DNA of 64,000 bases from Tsuneonella dongtanensis (GCF_001698205.1 NZ_CP016591.1:2728001-2792000); one strand, 5' to 3'. Numbered from the stretch's first letter, positions 53,274 to 62,779 are shown. Numbers and translations: made by a program. The notes: generated by a model from the letters alone, not told the origin.

Positions 53274-56018
53274 ATGACCGCCGCACTACGTCTCCCGGCT
53301 CTCCACGCAAGCCACGCGGGGACCTGGCTTCGCGACGGCAATGGGGCAACCCGCGGGGTCAGCAAGGGCGAGGCGGTGACCGCTGCAGCAGATACGCCCC
53401 TGTTGCTGCTCAACGCGCCGCTGGTAGCCAACCGGCTCGGATATCCCGATCTCTCGGGGCTGGACCTGCTCGAGCTGTTTGCCTTCGTCCATCCTGCGCG
53501 TTTCGCCGTGCCTACGCCCAAGGGCCTCGCCCATGCGCTGGGGATCGAGGAACCGGCGAGCGACGATGCGATACCCGCATTCCTGCAAACTGCCGCAGGC
53601 CACCTCATTGCGACGTGCGAGGCGGACGACTGGCCCGAACGAGAGGGCGCGTGGTCCACCCTGCAGTCCCTGATGCGGCTGCGCTGGCCATGGGCGCAAG
53701 TTCTACTGCCGTACGTCCGCAAACCCGAAAAAGCCGAGCGCTGGCTCTTCGCGCGCTTGCCGGAATGGGAGGAAGCGCCCGAGCGGCCACAGCCGTCCCT
53801 GGCCCTGATCGAAGAGGCGGAAGTCGAAGCCCGCCTGGCGCGCCTGACCGGTGAAGCGGCCGAGCGCCGCGAAGGGCAGCGCCTCTACGCGCGCGAAGCC
53901 GGCAGCGTATTCGCGCCGCGTGCCACCCGGGGAGTCCCGCATGTCCTGCTCGCGCAAGCGGGGACCGGGATCGGCAAGACCCTCGGCTATCTGGCGCCGG
54001 CGAGCGTGTGGGCGGAGCGTTCGGGCGGTACGGTGTGGGTCTCCACCTTCACCAAGAACCTCCAGCGCCAGCTTCGCCGCGAAAGCGCGCGGGCATGGCC
54101 CGCTGCCCGCACCGACGGATCGCGACCCGTCGTCGTGCGCAAGGGGCGTGAGAACTACCTCTGCCTGCTCAATCTCGAAGACGCGCTCCAGGGCGGATTC
54201 GGCGGCCGCGCGGCGATCCTCGCGCATCTGGTCGCCCGATGGGCTGCGTTCAGCCAGGACGGCGACATGATCGGCGGCGACCTGCCCGGTTGGCTCGGCA
54301 CGCTGTTCCGCAAGCGCGGGATAGCCGCCCTCACCGACCAGCGCGGCGAATGCGTCTATGCGGGCTGCCCGCATTACCGGAAGTGCTTCATCGAGCACGC
54401 CGCGCGCGCCTCGGCTCAGGCCGACCTCGTGATCGCCAACCACGCGCTCGTGATGGTGAACGCCGCGCGCGGCCGGGACCATGCCCAGCGTCCCACGCGG
54501 ATCGTTTTCGACGAGGGGCATCACGTCTTCGAAGCGGCGGACAGCACCTTCGCGGCCGTCTTGACCGGGGCCGAGGCCATCGAACTGCGGCGCTGGATCG
54601 TCGGCCCGGAAAAGCAGTCGCGTGGCCGCCGCAGGGGTCTCGCCGCGCGGCTGGCCGACATCGCAAGCTACGACGAGGCAGGCGGCAAGGCGATCGAGGC
54701 GGCGCTGACAGCCGCCCAGGCGCTTCCCAGCGACGGCTGGCTCCAGCGGCTGCACGACGGCACACCGCACGGCCCGGTCGAGGCCCTGCTCGGCGCGGTG
54801 CGTGCGACGACATATGCCCGCGACGAGAGCGGCGGACAGGAAGCGGGTTACGGCATCGAAACCGAAGCGGCTGCGCTCGACGGACCGGTGGTCGAGCTTG
54901 CGGCGCAGGCTGCCAGCGCGCTCGCCGCGATCCGGTCGCCGCTTCTTCGGTTAGGGGGACGGCTCGAGGCGATCCTGGCCGATCCGCCCGACTGGCTCGA
55001 TGGACAGGGTCGCGCGCGAATCGAGGGCGCGCGTCACTCGCTGTCCTGGCGCTGCGACCTGCTGGCTGCCTGGGAAGCCTTGCTCGATCGGCTGGGCGGG
55101 CCGGGAGACCCGGAATTCGTCGACTGGCTCGCGGTGGAGCGCAGCGACACGCGTGAGTTCGACGTCGGCCTGCACCGGCATTGGCTCGATCCGATGAAGC
55201 CCTTCGCGCATGTCGTGCTCGAACCCGCGCACGGAGTTATGCTGACAAGCGCCACCCTGAAAGACGGGCCCGACTGGGATGCCGCGATCGCGCGCAGCGG
55301 TGCGAGCCATATCGAAGTAGCGCCCCGGCTGATCGAAGCGGAAAGCCCCTTCGACTATGCAAAGCGCGCCGAGGTGCTGATCGTCACCGACGTCCCGCGC
55401 GGCGACATTCCCGCGCTCGCGGGAGCCTATGGCCGGATCGTCGAGGCGTGTGGTGGCGGGGTCCTCGGCCTTTTCACCGCGATACGTCGGCTGCGCGCGG
55501 TGCACGGGCGGATCGCCGACCGCCTCGCCCGATCGGGTCTGCCGCTTTATTCGCAGCACGTCGATCCGATCGATACGGGCACGCTGGTCGACATCTTTCG
55601 CGATGATCCGATGGCAAGCCTGCTCGGCACCGATGCCCTGCGGGACGGGGTCGACGTACCCGGCCATAGCCTGCGCTGCGTGGTCATGGAGCAAGTGCCG
55701 TGGCCGCGGCCGACCATCCTGCACCGAGCGCGCCGTGCGGCGGGCGGCGGCTCGGCCTATGACGACCGCATCATCCGCGCGCGGCTGGCGCAGGCGTTCG
55801 GGCGGCTGATCCGGTCGAAGGACGATTCCGGTCACTTCGTCGTCCTCTCGTCGGCGTTTCCGAGTCGGCTGCTGTCCGCCTTTCCGCCGGGGACACCGGT
55901 GCTGCGGTTGACGCTAGACGAGGCTTTACAACGTCTCTCCGACGCGCGATGCGGTGTGGACGGGCCGCGCATCGACGCCGACGCGGCGCCGCAAGAGGGA
56001 CGACCGGAAGCCACGTGA
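53274..56018 (+). CDS. DinG/XPD-family ATP-dependent DNA helicase
   Basis: 914 residues. Walker A is AQAGTGIGKTLGYLAPA (about 225); the iron-sulfur domain cysteines are in NYLCLLN, GECVYAGCPHYRKCF; the Walker B is FDEGHHVFEAAD (DEGH in place of the DEAH box); the last motif is QAFGRLIRSKDDSGHFV. About 220 extra N-terminal residues precede the helicase, an alphaproteobacterial feature. DinG-type enzymes unwind D-loops, R-loops and quadruplexes. It overlaps sixA by 4 bp. Confidence 0.92.
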   Translation: MTAALRLPALHASHAGTWLRDGNGATRGVSKGEAVTAAADTPLLLLNAPLVANRLGYPDLSGLDLLELFAFVHPARFAVPTPKGLAHALGIEEPASDDAIPAFLQTAAGHLIATCEADDWPEREGAWSTLQSLMRLRWPWAQVLLPYVRKPEKAERWLFARLPEWEEAPERPQPSLALIEEAEVEARLARLTGEAAERREGQRLYAREAGSVFAPRATRGVPHVLLAQAGTGIGKTLGYLAPASVWAERSGGTVWVSTFTKNLQRQLRRESARAWPAARTDGSRPVVVRKGRENYLCLLNLEDALQGGFGGRAAILAHLVARWAAFSQDGDMIGGDLPGWLGTLFRKRGIAALTDQRGECVYAGCPHYRKCFIEHAARASAQADLVIANHALVMVNAARGRDHAQRPTRIVFDEGHHVFEAADSTFAAVLTGAEAIELRRWIVGPEKQSRGRRRGLAARLADIASYDEAGGKAIEAALTAAQALPSDGWLQRLHDGTPHGPVEALLGAVRATTYARDESGGQEAGYGIETEAAALDGPVVELAAQAASALAAIRSPLLRLGGRLEAILADPPDWLDGQGRARIEGARHSLSWRCDLLAAWEALLDRLGGPGDPEFVDWLAVERSDTREFDVGLHRHWLDPMKPFAHVVLEPAHGVMLTSATLKDGPDWDAAIARSGASHIEVAPRLIEAESPFDYAKRAEVLIVTDVPRGDIPALAGAYGRIVEACGGGVLGLFTAIRRLRAVHGRIADRLARSGLPLYSQHVDPIDTGTLVDIFRDDPMASLLGTDALRDGVDVPGHSLRCVVMEQVPWPRPTILHRARRAAGGGSAYDDRIIRARLAQAFGRLIRSKDDSGHFVVLSSAFPSRLLSAFPPGTPVLRLTLDEALQRLSDARCGVDGPRIDADAAPQEGRPEAT

Positions 56019-56539
56019 AGCGCCTCGGCCTGCTGCGCCATGCCAAGTCCGACTGGGACGATATCGGCCAGCGCGATTTCGATCGCGGGCTCAACGAGCG
56101 CGGGCGCCGCGGATCGAGGCTCATCGGCGAGCACATCACGGCTCAGGGAATCCCGTTCGACCTGATCGTCGCCAGCCCGGCCGAGCGGGTCAAGGCAACG
56201 CTGGCCGAAGCAATGCCCGATGCTCCGGTCCGCTGGGACCAGCGTATCTACCTCGCCGACGTCGAAACGCTGATCGAAGTTCTGCAAGGTAGTGGCGACG
56301 CCGAGACGGTGCTGATGGCGGGGCACAATCCCGGCATGCAGGACATGCTCCTGAAACTCATCGCCCCGGCCAACGAGAATGCGCTGTTCGACGAGGCTGT
56401 CGTCAAGTTTCCGACGGCGGCCTACGCTCTCGTCGAACTCGACATCGACGACTGGGCCTTGCTCGACAAACCGTGCGGCACGCTGGTCCACTTCGCCCGC
56501 CCGCGTGACCTCGATCCCACGCTGGGCCCGGAACACTAG
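56015..56539 (+). CDS. sixA: SixA-type histidine phosphatase
   Basis: 174 residues from a GTG overlapping the helicase stop (GTGA). The catalytic RHG-like motif is LRHAKSDWDD (phospho-accepting His9), and the second histidine lies in MAGHNPGMQD. In E. coli SixA removes phosphate from phosphohistidine of NPr/ArcB; here the target is unknown. It converges with soxR, the stops overlapping by 4 bp. Confidence 0.9.
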   Translation: MKRLGLLRHAKSDWDDIGQRDFDRGLNERGRRGSRLIGEHITAQGIPFDLIVASPAERVKATLAEAMPDAPVRWDQRIYLADVETLIEVLQGSGDAETVLMAGHNPGMQDMLLKLIAPANENALFDEAVVKFPTAAYALVELDIDDWALLDKPCGTLVHFARPRDLDPTLGPEH

Positions 56540-56976
56540 CGCAGCACCCGCGGGCCGCTGCCCCGCTCCCCCCACTTGTCCTGCGCATTGTAGAGACGAC
56601 ATTTCTTCAGGCTGAGGCATCCGCAGCCGATGCACCCGTCGAGGTCCTCGCGGGTCTTCTGGAGCGTCGCGATCTTCGCGTCGATCGCCGCGCGAACCCG
56701 GCCGCTGATGCGCTTCCAGTCTGCGGCATTCGGATTGCGCCCCTGCGGCAATCGCGCGAGCTCACTTTCGATCTCGCCCAGCGACAGACCCAGGCCCTGC
56801 GCAATCAGCACGAAGCTCAGGCGCCGGATGTCGCCGCGCAGGAAGCGTCGCTGGTTGCCGCCGGTGCGGATCGGTTCGACCAGTCCGCGGTCCTCGTAAT
56901 AGCGGATGGCGGACACGCTGAGGCCAGTCCGCCGGGCAAGCTCCCCGATTGTCAGAAGGTCGGTCGATCGCAGCAC
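56536..56976 (-). CDS. soxR: Redox-sensing transcriptional activator SoxR
   Basis: 146 residues from a GTG preceded by AAGGAGAAAA. The MerR helix-turn-helix (LTIGELARRTGLSVSAIRYYEDRGLV) is followed by a dimer helix and the [2Fe-2S] site CIGCGCLSLKKC. SoxR is activated by redox-cycling compounds. A canonical SoxR box stands 16 bp upstream, between soxR and a VOC gene, and no SoxS is present, as usual outside enterics. Confidence 0.95.
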   Translation of the reverse strand: MLRSTDLLTIGELARRTGLSVSAIRYYEDRGLVEPIRTGGNQRRFLRGDIRRLSFVLIAQGLGLSLGEIESELARLPQGRNPNAADWKRISGRVRAAIDAKIATLQKTREDLDGCIGCGCLSLKKCRLYNAQDKWGERGSGPRVLR

Positions 56977-56992
56977 GGGCTTTTCTCCTTGA

Positions 56993-57010
56993 CCTCAAGT
57001 TAGCTTGAGG
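56993..57010. promoter_or_regulatory. SoxR box
   Basis: CCTCAAGTTAGCTTGAGG is an 18-bp palindrome differing from the canonical SoxR site by one central base. TTGACC overlaps its left end as the likely -35 element for the rightward VOC gene, with the long spacer typical of MerR-type promoters. Confidence 0.9.
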
Positions 57011-57062
57011 TTGCACAAGAGCCAAGCGGGCGATTCGACCCGTGCCGAAAAGGACCTGCGAA

Positions 57063-57437
57063 ATGCCCACTGCCCGCCTCGAACACGTCAACATCTCGGT
57101 CACCGACGCCGACCGCACCGCCGACCTAGTCGCGCGCCTCACCGGGTGGCATCGCCGGTGGGAAGGACCGTCGCTCGACAACGGCCGCTCGATCCATCTC
57201 GGCGACGACCGGGCCTATGTTGCCATTCACACGAGCCCGCGGATCACCGGGAATTTTTCCAAGAGTGTGCCGATGAACCACATCGGCATCGCGGTCGATG
57301 ACCTGGCGGCGGCGGAAGCGATCGTGTCCGATGCCGGGCTCGAGCCGTTCAACCATGGCGAGTACGATCCCGGGCCGCGCAGCTTCTATTTCTACGACTG
57401 GGACGGGATCGAGTGGGAGATCGTCTGCTATGAATGA
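57063..57437 (+). CDS. VOC-superfamily protein, probable SoxR target
   Basis: 124 residues from MPTARLEHVNISVTDADRTA. It has the vicinal-oxygen-chelate pattern: a first metal ligand His in LEHVNISV, MNHIGIAVDD for the second half, and a C-terminal Glu in DGIEWEIVCYE. Relatives include glyoxalase I, antibiotic-binding proteins and dioxygenases. Its position behind a SoxR box suggests a role in detoxifying redox-active compounds; the substrate is unknown. Confidence 0.88.
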   Translation: MPTARLEHVNISVTDADRTADLVARLTGWHRRWEGPSLDNGRSIHLGDDRAYVAIHTSPRITGNFSKSVPMNHIGIAVDDLAAAEAIVSDAGLEPFNHGEYDPGPRSFYFYDWDGIEWEIVCYE

Positions 57438-57477
57438 GTTCCTGCCGCGCGAGCCTCTCTTTCCCCGCCGCGAGAAA

Positions 57478-58107
57478 TCACAAGAGGCTCCGCTGCGCCG
57501 CCCTGCCACCGCCCGCCCAACGCTCGTCGGTCCGCTCGACGGCAAGCTCGAGATCGCAGGTCCGCGCAAGGGCTAGCGCCTCGTCCGCGGTGCCGTGAAG
57601 CCACTGCTCCCAGTCCTCGCGGACGAGGATCACCGGCATCCGGTCGTGCACGTCGACCATTTGCGCGCAGGCATCCGCCATGACCATCGTGTAGGCATCG
57701 CCCCACTCCGCCGTCGGGCGCCAAAGCCCGGCGACGGCGAACAGGTCGTGCCCGGCAAGGCGGTACCAGGTGCGCGTCATCTGGCCCGCCTTGCCTTCGG
57801 CCTCGGCCCATTGGGTCACCGGGACAAGGCAGCGCCTTTTGGCGAAGCTGTCGCGCCAGAACGCGGTCGTCAGCTTGTCGTCGCGCGCGTTGGTGACCGG
57901 CTTGGGCTTGAGCGGCTGGCCCTGCTTGCCCTTCAGCACGACCGGGAAACCCCAGCTCATCTGCCGAACCTTGCCCTCGGCGACGACGAGACCGGGGTAG
58001 CCGGGATACATCTCCTCGCCGAAATTGGCGCCGGCGGCATCGTTGATCGCTGCGAACCACTTGGCGACCTCGTCGGCGTTCTTCGTCATGCGGTAGAGGT
58101 TGCACAT
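57478..58107 (-). CDS. SOS response-associated peptidase family protein (SRAP/YedK-like)
   Basis: 209 residues starting MCNLY, where Cys2 becomes the N-terminal nucleophile that forms a thiazolidine with abasic sites in single-stranded DNA. Other family residues are seen: NARDDKLTTAFWRDSF (Asn and Arg of the binding cleft), CLVPVTQWAE (Glu) and HDRMPVIL (His). It protects abasic DNA as in HMCES/YedK. Its ATG overlaps the ubiA stop by one base (TGATG), so the two are coupled. Confidence 0.93.
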   Translation of the reverse strand: MCNLYRMTKNADEVAKWFAAINDAAGANFGEEMYPGYPGLVVAEGKVRQMSWGFPVVLKGKQGQPLKPKPVTNARDDKLTTAFWRDSFAKRRCLVPVTQWAEAEGKAGQMTRTWYRLAGHDLFAVAGLWRPTAEWGDAYTMVMADACAQMVDVHDRMPVILVREDWEQWLHGTADEALALARTCDLELAVERTDERWAGGGRAAQRSLL

Positions 58108-59012
58108 CAGGCGTTCCCGACGACGAAGCAGGCGGCCGCGACCAGCGCGCCCGTCCAGCGATTCGAGCGAAACCTGTCGAGCGGATTGTCGGGATCGGCC
58201 GGTTCGAGCGTCAGCCCCTGCCACAGGAGGTGGATGGCGGCGGGCCCAAGCGCGAGCAACGCGAGCCAGTCCCCGCGCAGCATCCAGAAGGCAAGACCCC
58301 ACATCGTCAGCGCAAGGCAGTAGAACGCGATCACTCCCGCCTGCACCTGCGATCCCAGCCGCAGCGCGCTCGAACGGATACCGACCAGGGCATCATCCTC
58401 GCGGTCCTGGAGCGCGTAGATCGTGTCGTAGCCCATGCACCAAAAGAACGCACCGGCGTACATCGCCGCCGGGACGTCCCAGTGATCGGATCGCAGCGCG
58501 GTCCACCCGACCAGAACGCCCCACGTGAAGACCAGCCCCAGCCATGCCTGCGGCCACCATGTGATCCGCTTCATGAAGGGATAGGCCGCGACCAGCACCA
58601 GGCTCGCCAGCGCGACAAGCTGCGCTTGCCAGCGCAGTTGCAGGAGCACGACCAGCCCGACGAAGCACAGCGCCAGCAGCCAGCCCCACGCCAGCTTCGC
58701 CGACACCCGCCCGCTCGCCACTGGCCGAACTGCCGTTCGCGCCACCTGCCGGTCGAGATCGGCATCGACGATGTCGTTGTATACGCACCCCGCCCCGCGC
58801 ATCGCGATCGAGCCGAGCAGCAGCCAGCCGAGCAGCGCGAATTGCCAGCCCGCCCCCGCGAGCCAGACGCCCCACACGCACGGCCAGAACAGCAACCACC
58901 AGCCGATCGGCCGGTCGAACCGCGCGAGCATCGCAAGGTCTCGCGGAAGCTGCGGCAGGCGCGCCACCAGCCCGCGATGCTCAGAGTCGGGAACGATCGT
59001 CTCGCCGTTCAT
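58107..59012 (-). CDS. ubiA: 4-hydroxybenzoate polyprenyltransferase
   Basis: 301 residues from MNGETIVPDSEHRG. Two aspartate-rich motifs, CVYNDIVDADLDRQVARTA and YDTIYALQDREDDALVG, and seven or more hydrophobic helices identify UbiA. It attaches the polyprenyl chain to 4-hydroxybenzoate in ubiquinone synthesis at the inner membrane. The upstream in-frame extension crosses a dispersed repeat and is not coding. Confidence 0.95.
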   Translation of the reverse strand: MNGETIVPDSEHRGLVARLPQLPRDLAMLARFDRPIGWWLLFWPCVWGVWLAGAGWQFALLGWLLLGSIAMRGAGCVYNDIVDADLDRQVARTAVRPVASGRVSAKLAWGWLLALCFVGLVVLLQLRWQAQLVALASLVLVAAYPFMKRITWWPQAWLGLVFTWGVLVGWTALRSDHWDVPAAMYAGAFFWCMGYDTIYALQDREDDALVGIRSSALRLGSQVQAGVIAFYCLALTMWGLAFWMLRGDWLALLALGPAAIHLLWQGLTLEPADPDNPLDRFRSNRWTGALVAAACFVVGNA

Positions 59013-59033
59013 GCTGGGTACCCGCGCGATGAA

Positions 59034-59057
59034 CCTGTCACACCTGTCACACAGTCC
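59034..59057 (-). repeat. 24-bp dispersed repeat, copy 2
   Basis: The complement of these 24 bases equals 45540-45563. It lies 22 bp upstream of the ubiA start, inside its leader region, next to a small CGCCCG/CGGGCG hairpin. Confidence 0.7.
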
Positions 59058-59173
59058 TGGAGAAAAACATCCGGCGCCCGCTCGGGCGTGAGAAACGATG
59101 GCCGCGGTCTTGGAAAAGGGCTCGGCATGGCTCATTCTTGGCACAATCCCGTCATGTAGGACAGCGCCCGATA

Positions 59174-59923
59174 ATGCCCGCCACCCCCGCCTGGCCGCCC
59201 AAGAGCGCCCCGCGCCTGTTCGTGGATCGCGACCTGTCTGCGGGTGGGGATTTCCCGCTCGATCCGGCGCATGCGCGCTATCTGCTGGCAGTCATGCGCA
59301 AGGGTGAAGGCGACGTCTTTCGCGCATTCGACGACCGGACGGGAGAATATTCCGCCGAACTGCGCGAGGCTGGCAAGGGCAAGTGGGCTGCGCGTGTGGG
59401 CGAACGCATCGCCGCGCGCGAGGATGTGCCCGACCTCTGGCTCTGCCTCAGCCCGATACAGCGCGACAACTTCGCGCTCGTCGCCGAAAAGGCCTGCGAA
59501 CTCGGCGTGCGCAAATTCCAGCCGGTCGAGATGCACCGCACAGTGGTGCGCCAGGTCAACGATTCCCGTCTCCATGCGCGCATGGTCGGCGCCGCCGAGC
59601 AGTGCGAACGCACCGCGTTGCCCGAAATCGCCCCGATGGTGCGGCTGGAGCGCCTCCTCGCCGATTGGCCGCAGGACCGTGCACTGTTCTTCTGCGACGA
59701 ACGCGGAGGGTCCCCGGCGCGGGTTACAATGGAAGCCCATCCGGGTCCTGCGGCGATCCTGATCGGTCCCGAAGGCGGATTCGACGATGCCGAGAACGCG
59801 GCGATACGGGCGGTTCCACAGGCGATCCCGATTTCGCTGGGCCCGCGAATCCTGCGCGCCGAAACCGCGGCGATGGCGGCGATTGCATTGTGGATGGGGA
59901 CCGTCGGCGACTGGAAAGATTAA
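59174..59923 (+). CDS. rsmE: 16S rRNA (uracil-1498-N3)-methyltransferase
   Basis: 249 residues. The N-terminal PUA-like domain (PRLFVDRDL, HARYLLAVMRKGEGD) is followed by a SPOUT methyltransferase domain whose knot carries ILIGPEGGFDDAENAAI and SLGPRILRAETAAMAAI. It methylates U1498 of 16S rRNA using S-adenosylmethionine. An upstream in-frame start at 59138 would add 12 residues. It is followed by gshA in the same direction. Confidence 0.95.
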   Translation: MPATPAWPPKSAPRLFVDRDLSAGGDFPLDPAHARYLLAVMRKGEGDVFRAFDDRTGEYSAELREAGKGKWAARVGERIAAREDVPDLWLCLSPIQRDNFALVAEKACELGVRKFQPVEMHRTVVRQVNDSRLHARMVGAAEQCERTALPEIAPMVRLERLLADWPQDRALFFCDERGGSPARVTMEAHPGPAAILIGPEGGFDDAENAAIRAVPQAIPISLGPRILRAETAAMAAIALWMGTVGDWKD

Positions 59924-59965
59924 ATCGCTGGCGCCGAGGTTTTACGTTTTCTAGTGCGGGCCGCT

Positions 59966-61336
59966 ATGAGCACGCGGCAGGCCTCCGAGGCGGACGATCC
60001 CATCATCGAAAGCCGCGACCAGCTCGTGGCGCCCATGCAGGCGGGCGAAAAGCCGAAACTGGACTGGCGCATCGGCACCGAGCACGAAAAGCTCGTCTAC
60101 AAGCTGCCCGACCATCACGCCCCTTCCTACGACGAGGCCTGCGGCATCCGCGACCTCCTCATGGCGCTCACCCAGTTCGGGTGGGAGCCGGTCGAGGAAA
60201 ACGGGAAAGTCATCGCGATGCGCGGTGACGACGGCACCGTCAGCCTCGAGCCCGCAGGGCAGCTTGAACTCTCGGGCGCGCCGGTGGTCAACCTGCACCA
60301 GACGTGCGCCGAGACCGGCCGGCACCTGACGCAGGTTAAGGCGATCGGAGAGAAATGCGGCGTAGGCTTCCTCGGCCTCGGGATGTGGCCCGACAAGACC
60401 CGCGAAGAGCTGCCGATCATGCCCAAGGGGCGCTACGAGATCATGATGCGGCACATGCCGCGCGTGGGCTCGCTCGGCCTCGACATGATGCTGCGGACCT
60501 GCACGATCCAGACCAACCTCGACTATGCGAGCGAGGCGGACATGGTGCAGAAATTCCGCGTCAGCCTTGCCCTCCAGCCGCTCGCGACCGCGCTGTTCGC
60601 CAACTCGCCGTTCACCGAAGGCAAGCCCAACGGCTACCTCAGCTACCGCAGCCATATCTGGTCGGACACCGACCCGCAGCGGACCGGCATGATCCCCTTC
60701 GTGTTCGAGGACGGCTTTGGGTACGAACGCTACGCGGACTACATGCTCGACGTGCCGATGTACTTCGTCTTCCGCGATGGGAAATACATCGACGCCGCCG
60801 GCCTCAGCTTCCGCGATTTCCTTGACGGCAACCTCTCGGTCCTGCCCGGCGAGAAACCGACGATGAGCGACTGGTGGGACCACCTCTCGACCGCCTTTCC
60901 CGAAGTCCGGCTCAAATCCTTCCTCGAGATGCGGGGTGCCGACGGGGGGCCGTGGAACCGTATCTGTGCCCTCCCCGCGTTGTGGGTCGGCCTGCTCTAT
61001 GACCAGGGTGCGCTCGATGCCGCGTGGGACCTCGTCAAAGGCTGGTCGATGGACGAGCGCGAAGCGCTGCGCACCAGCGTGCCGAAGCTGGCGCTCGATG
61101 CACCGGTCCCGGGCGGGCGCACCCTGCGCGACATCGCGCCCGAGGTCCTGAAGATCGCCCGCTCGGGCTTGACGGCGCGCGGCCAGCTCAACAGCAGCGG
61201 CGACAACGAGAGCGGATTCCTCGAAACGCTCGACGAAATCGTCGCCAGCGGCAAGGTGCCCGCCCAGCGCCTGCTCGACCTCTACTACGGCGAGTGGAAC
61301 GGCGACGTCAGCCGGGTCTACGAACTGAGTTTCTAG
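59966..61336 (+). CDS. gshA: Glutamate-cysteine ligase (plant/alphaproteobacterial type)
   Basis: 456 residues. Family segments are WRIGTEHEKLVYK near the N-terminus, LSGAPVVNLHQTCAE, MLRTCTIQTNLDYASEADM, and FRDGKYIDAAGLSFRDFL. It makes gamma-glutamylcysteine, the first step of glutathione synthesis. This class differs from the E. coli enzyme and can be controlled by disulfide bonds. A GTG 12 bp upstream is an alternative start. Confidence 0.95.
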   Translation: MSTRQASEADDPIIESRDQLVAPMQAGEKPKLDWRIGTEHEKLVYKLPDHHAPSYDEACGIRDLLMALTQFGWEPVEENGKVIAMRGDDGTVSLEPAGQLELSGAPVVNLHQTCAETGRHLTQVKAIGEKCGVGFLGLGMWPDKTREELPIMPKGRYEIMMRHMPRVGSLGLDMMLRTCTIQTNLDYASEADMVQKFRVSLALQPLATALFANSPFTEGKPNGYLSYRSHIWSDTDPQRTGMIPFVFEDGFGYERYADYMLDVPMYFVFRDGKYIDAAGLSFRDFLDGNLSVLPGEKPTMSDWWDHLSTAFPEVRLKSFLEMRGADGGPWNRICALPALWVGLLYDQGALDAAWDLVKGWSMDEREALRTSVPKLALDAPVPGGRTLRDIAPEVLKIARSGLTARGQLNSSGDNESGFLETLDEIVASGKVPAQRLLDLYYGEWNGDVSRVYELSF

Positions 61337-61337
61337 C

Positions 61338-62732
61338 TCACTCCGCAGGCTGCGGCACGCTGTCGAACCCGCGTACCCGCACCCCAAGCCGCCGCTTTAT
61401 CCGCACGAGCGGAGCGGTGATCAGGCCGTGATCGCTCATCCATGCGTGGTAGGCGCGATACTTCGCGTCTTCGTGCCAGAGATGCTCCTCCTCGGTCCGG
61501 GCGCGCCAGTAATAGATCGCGTTGACCGCCAGCAGGCAGATGACGTTGCGCACCGCGTCGGTCGCGGAGGCGTTGGTCACCATGAAGGGCAGCGTCGACA
61601 GCCACCAGAACGCATTCTTGCTGAGGTAGGCCGGGTGGCGGGTGAACCGGTAGGGCCCGTTCGTCAGCACCCCGCGATAGGTCAGGTTGGAGAAGCGCAG
61701 GCCGAAGGCGAACGTTGCCCAGGCGTAGACCCCGGTGAGGAAGACGAGAACCCCCGCCCATAGCCACAGCAGCAGGGGCTGCCCCTGCAGCCAGAACGTC
61801 CAGTTCGCATCGCCCTGTCCCGGAGTGCCGAACTCGTAGCCGAGCAGACCCGAACCCATGAAGGCGAAGACGAAGGGCGGGTAGCACATCAACGCGGCGA
61901 TCCACCCGGCAAGGTAGGGGTTGCCGCTGCGGATATGCGCGTCGAGCGGGCGGAAGGTGACGAGGTAGCCGACCGTGCCGATCTGCACGTCCACCAGGAA
62001 CAGCATGCCAATCAGGACCATGCCGAGCATCGCCGGGTCGCCCAGGATGCCCGAGAAGTCGGCGTTTACCGCAGCCTCGAAGCCCGGCGGCAGGATCGAG
62101 ATCATGAACGCGCCGAAGAAGCCCTTGATGATCCACGCGCGCCAGTGGCGTTTCACTTCCTCGAAGTCGTGCGCCTCGCGGCCCAGCAGCATCGCGCCGA
62201 AGTGCCACGCATGGTCGCGCGGGTTCACCATGTAGCGATCGAGCCACAGGACATACGGTACGGACAGGACGAACAGCGGTATTGCTGCTGCCTTCAGCAC
62301 CCCCATCGCGAAGAGGTACTGGCCGTCCCAGTACCACCGGCCCAAGGCATATATCCCGGCAAGAATCGCCCAGGTCGCCCAGAGCCCCGCCAGCTTGACC
62401 AGCGATACCCGCCGCGTCTCGGCAAGCGACCTCGCTAACGTCCAGTCGATCCCGGTCGATGGACGCAGGTGTACCTTGTCGACCAGCAGCGACACCGAGA
62501 CCATCGGCAGCGTCGAGAAGAGCATCGCGGTGACCGCGGCATAGGGGCCGTCGAGGCGCGCGCGGGGGCCGGGAATTCCGAACGCGTCGGCAATCGCCGG
62601 CCAGTTGCGGCAGATCGCGATCCACGCGAACAGTCCTGCGAGGCCGGCCAGCCCGACCCACGGCGAGACATCGCTCGCCGGCCGGGCAGGCGGCGGAGCG
62701 GACGGCAGGTCGGGCGAGCGCGCGTTCGTCAC
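61338..62732 (-). CDS. Multi-pass membrane methyltransferase of the ICMT/PEMT-like type
   Basis: 464 residues with about ten hydrophobic helices. The C-terminal RFSNLTYRGVLTNGPYRFTRHPAYLSKN and YYWRARTEEEHLW form the SAM-binding pattern of isoprenylcysteine carboxyl methyltransferase-like proteins. The N-terminal 250 residues are an extra membrane domain. Substrate unknown, possibly a lipid or small hydrophobic molecule. It converges with gshA (1 bp apart). Confidence 0.8.
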   Translation of the reverse strand: MTNARSPDLPSAPPPARPASDVSPWVGLAGLAGLFAWIAICRNWPAIADAFGIPGPRARLDGPYAAVTAMLFSTLPMVSVSLLVDKVHLRPSTGIDWTLARSLAETRRVSLVKLAGLWATWAILAGIYALGRWYWDGQYLFAMGVLKAAAIPLFVLSVPYVLWLDRYMVNPRDHAWHFGAMLLGREAHDFEEVKRHWRAWIIKGFFGAFMISILPPGFEAAVNADFSGILGDPAMLGMVLIGMLFLVDVQIGTVGYLVTFRPLDAHIRSGNPYLAGWIAALMCYPPFVFAFMGSGLLGYEFGTPGQGDANWTFWLQGQPLLLWLWAGVLVFLTGVYAWATFAFGLRFSNLTYRGVLTNGPYRFTRHPAYLSKNAFWWLSTLPFMVTNASATDAVRNVICLLAVNAIYYWRARTEEEHLWHEDAKYRAYHAWMSDHGLITAPLVRIKRRLGVRVRGFDSVPQPAE

Positions 62733-62779
62733 GCGCCCGCGCTAGCGCCTAAGGGTTAATTTGCCGGTAAGCGCGCGGG

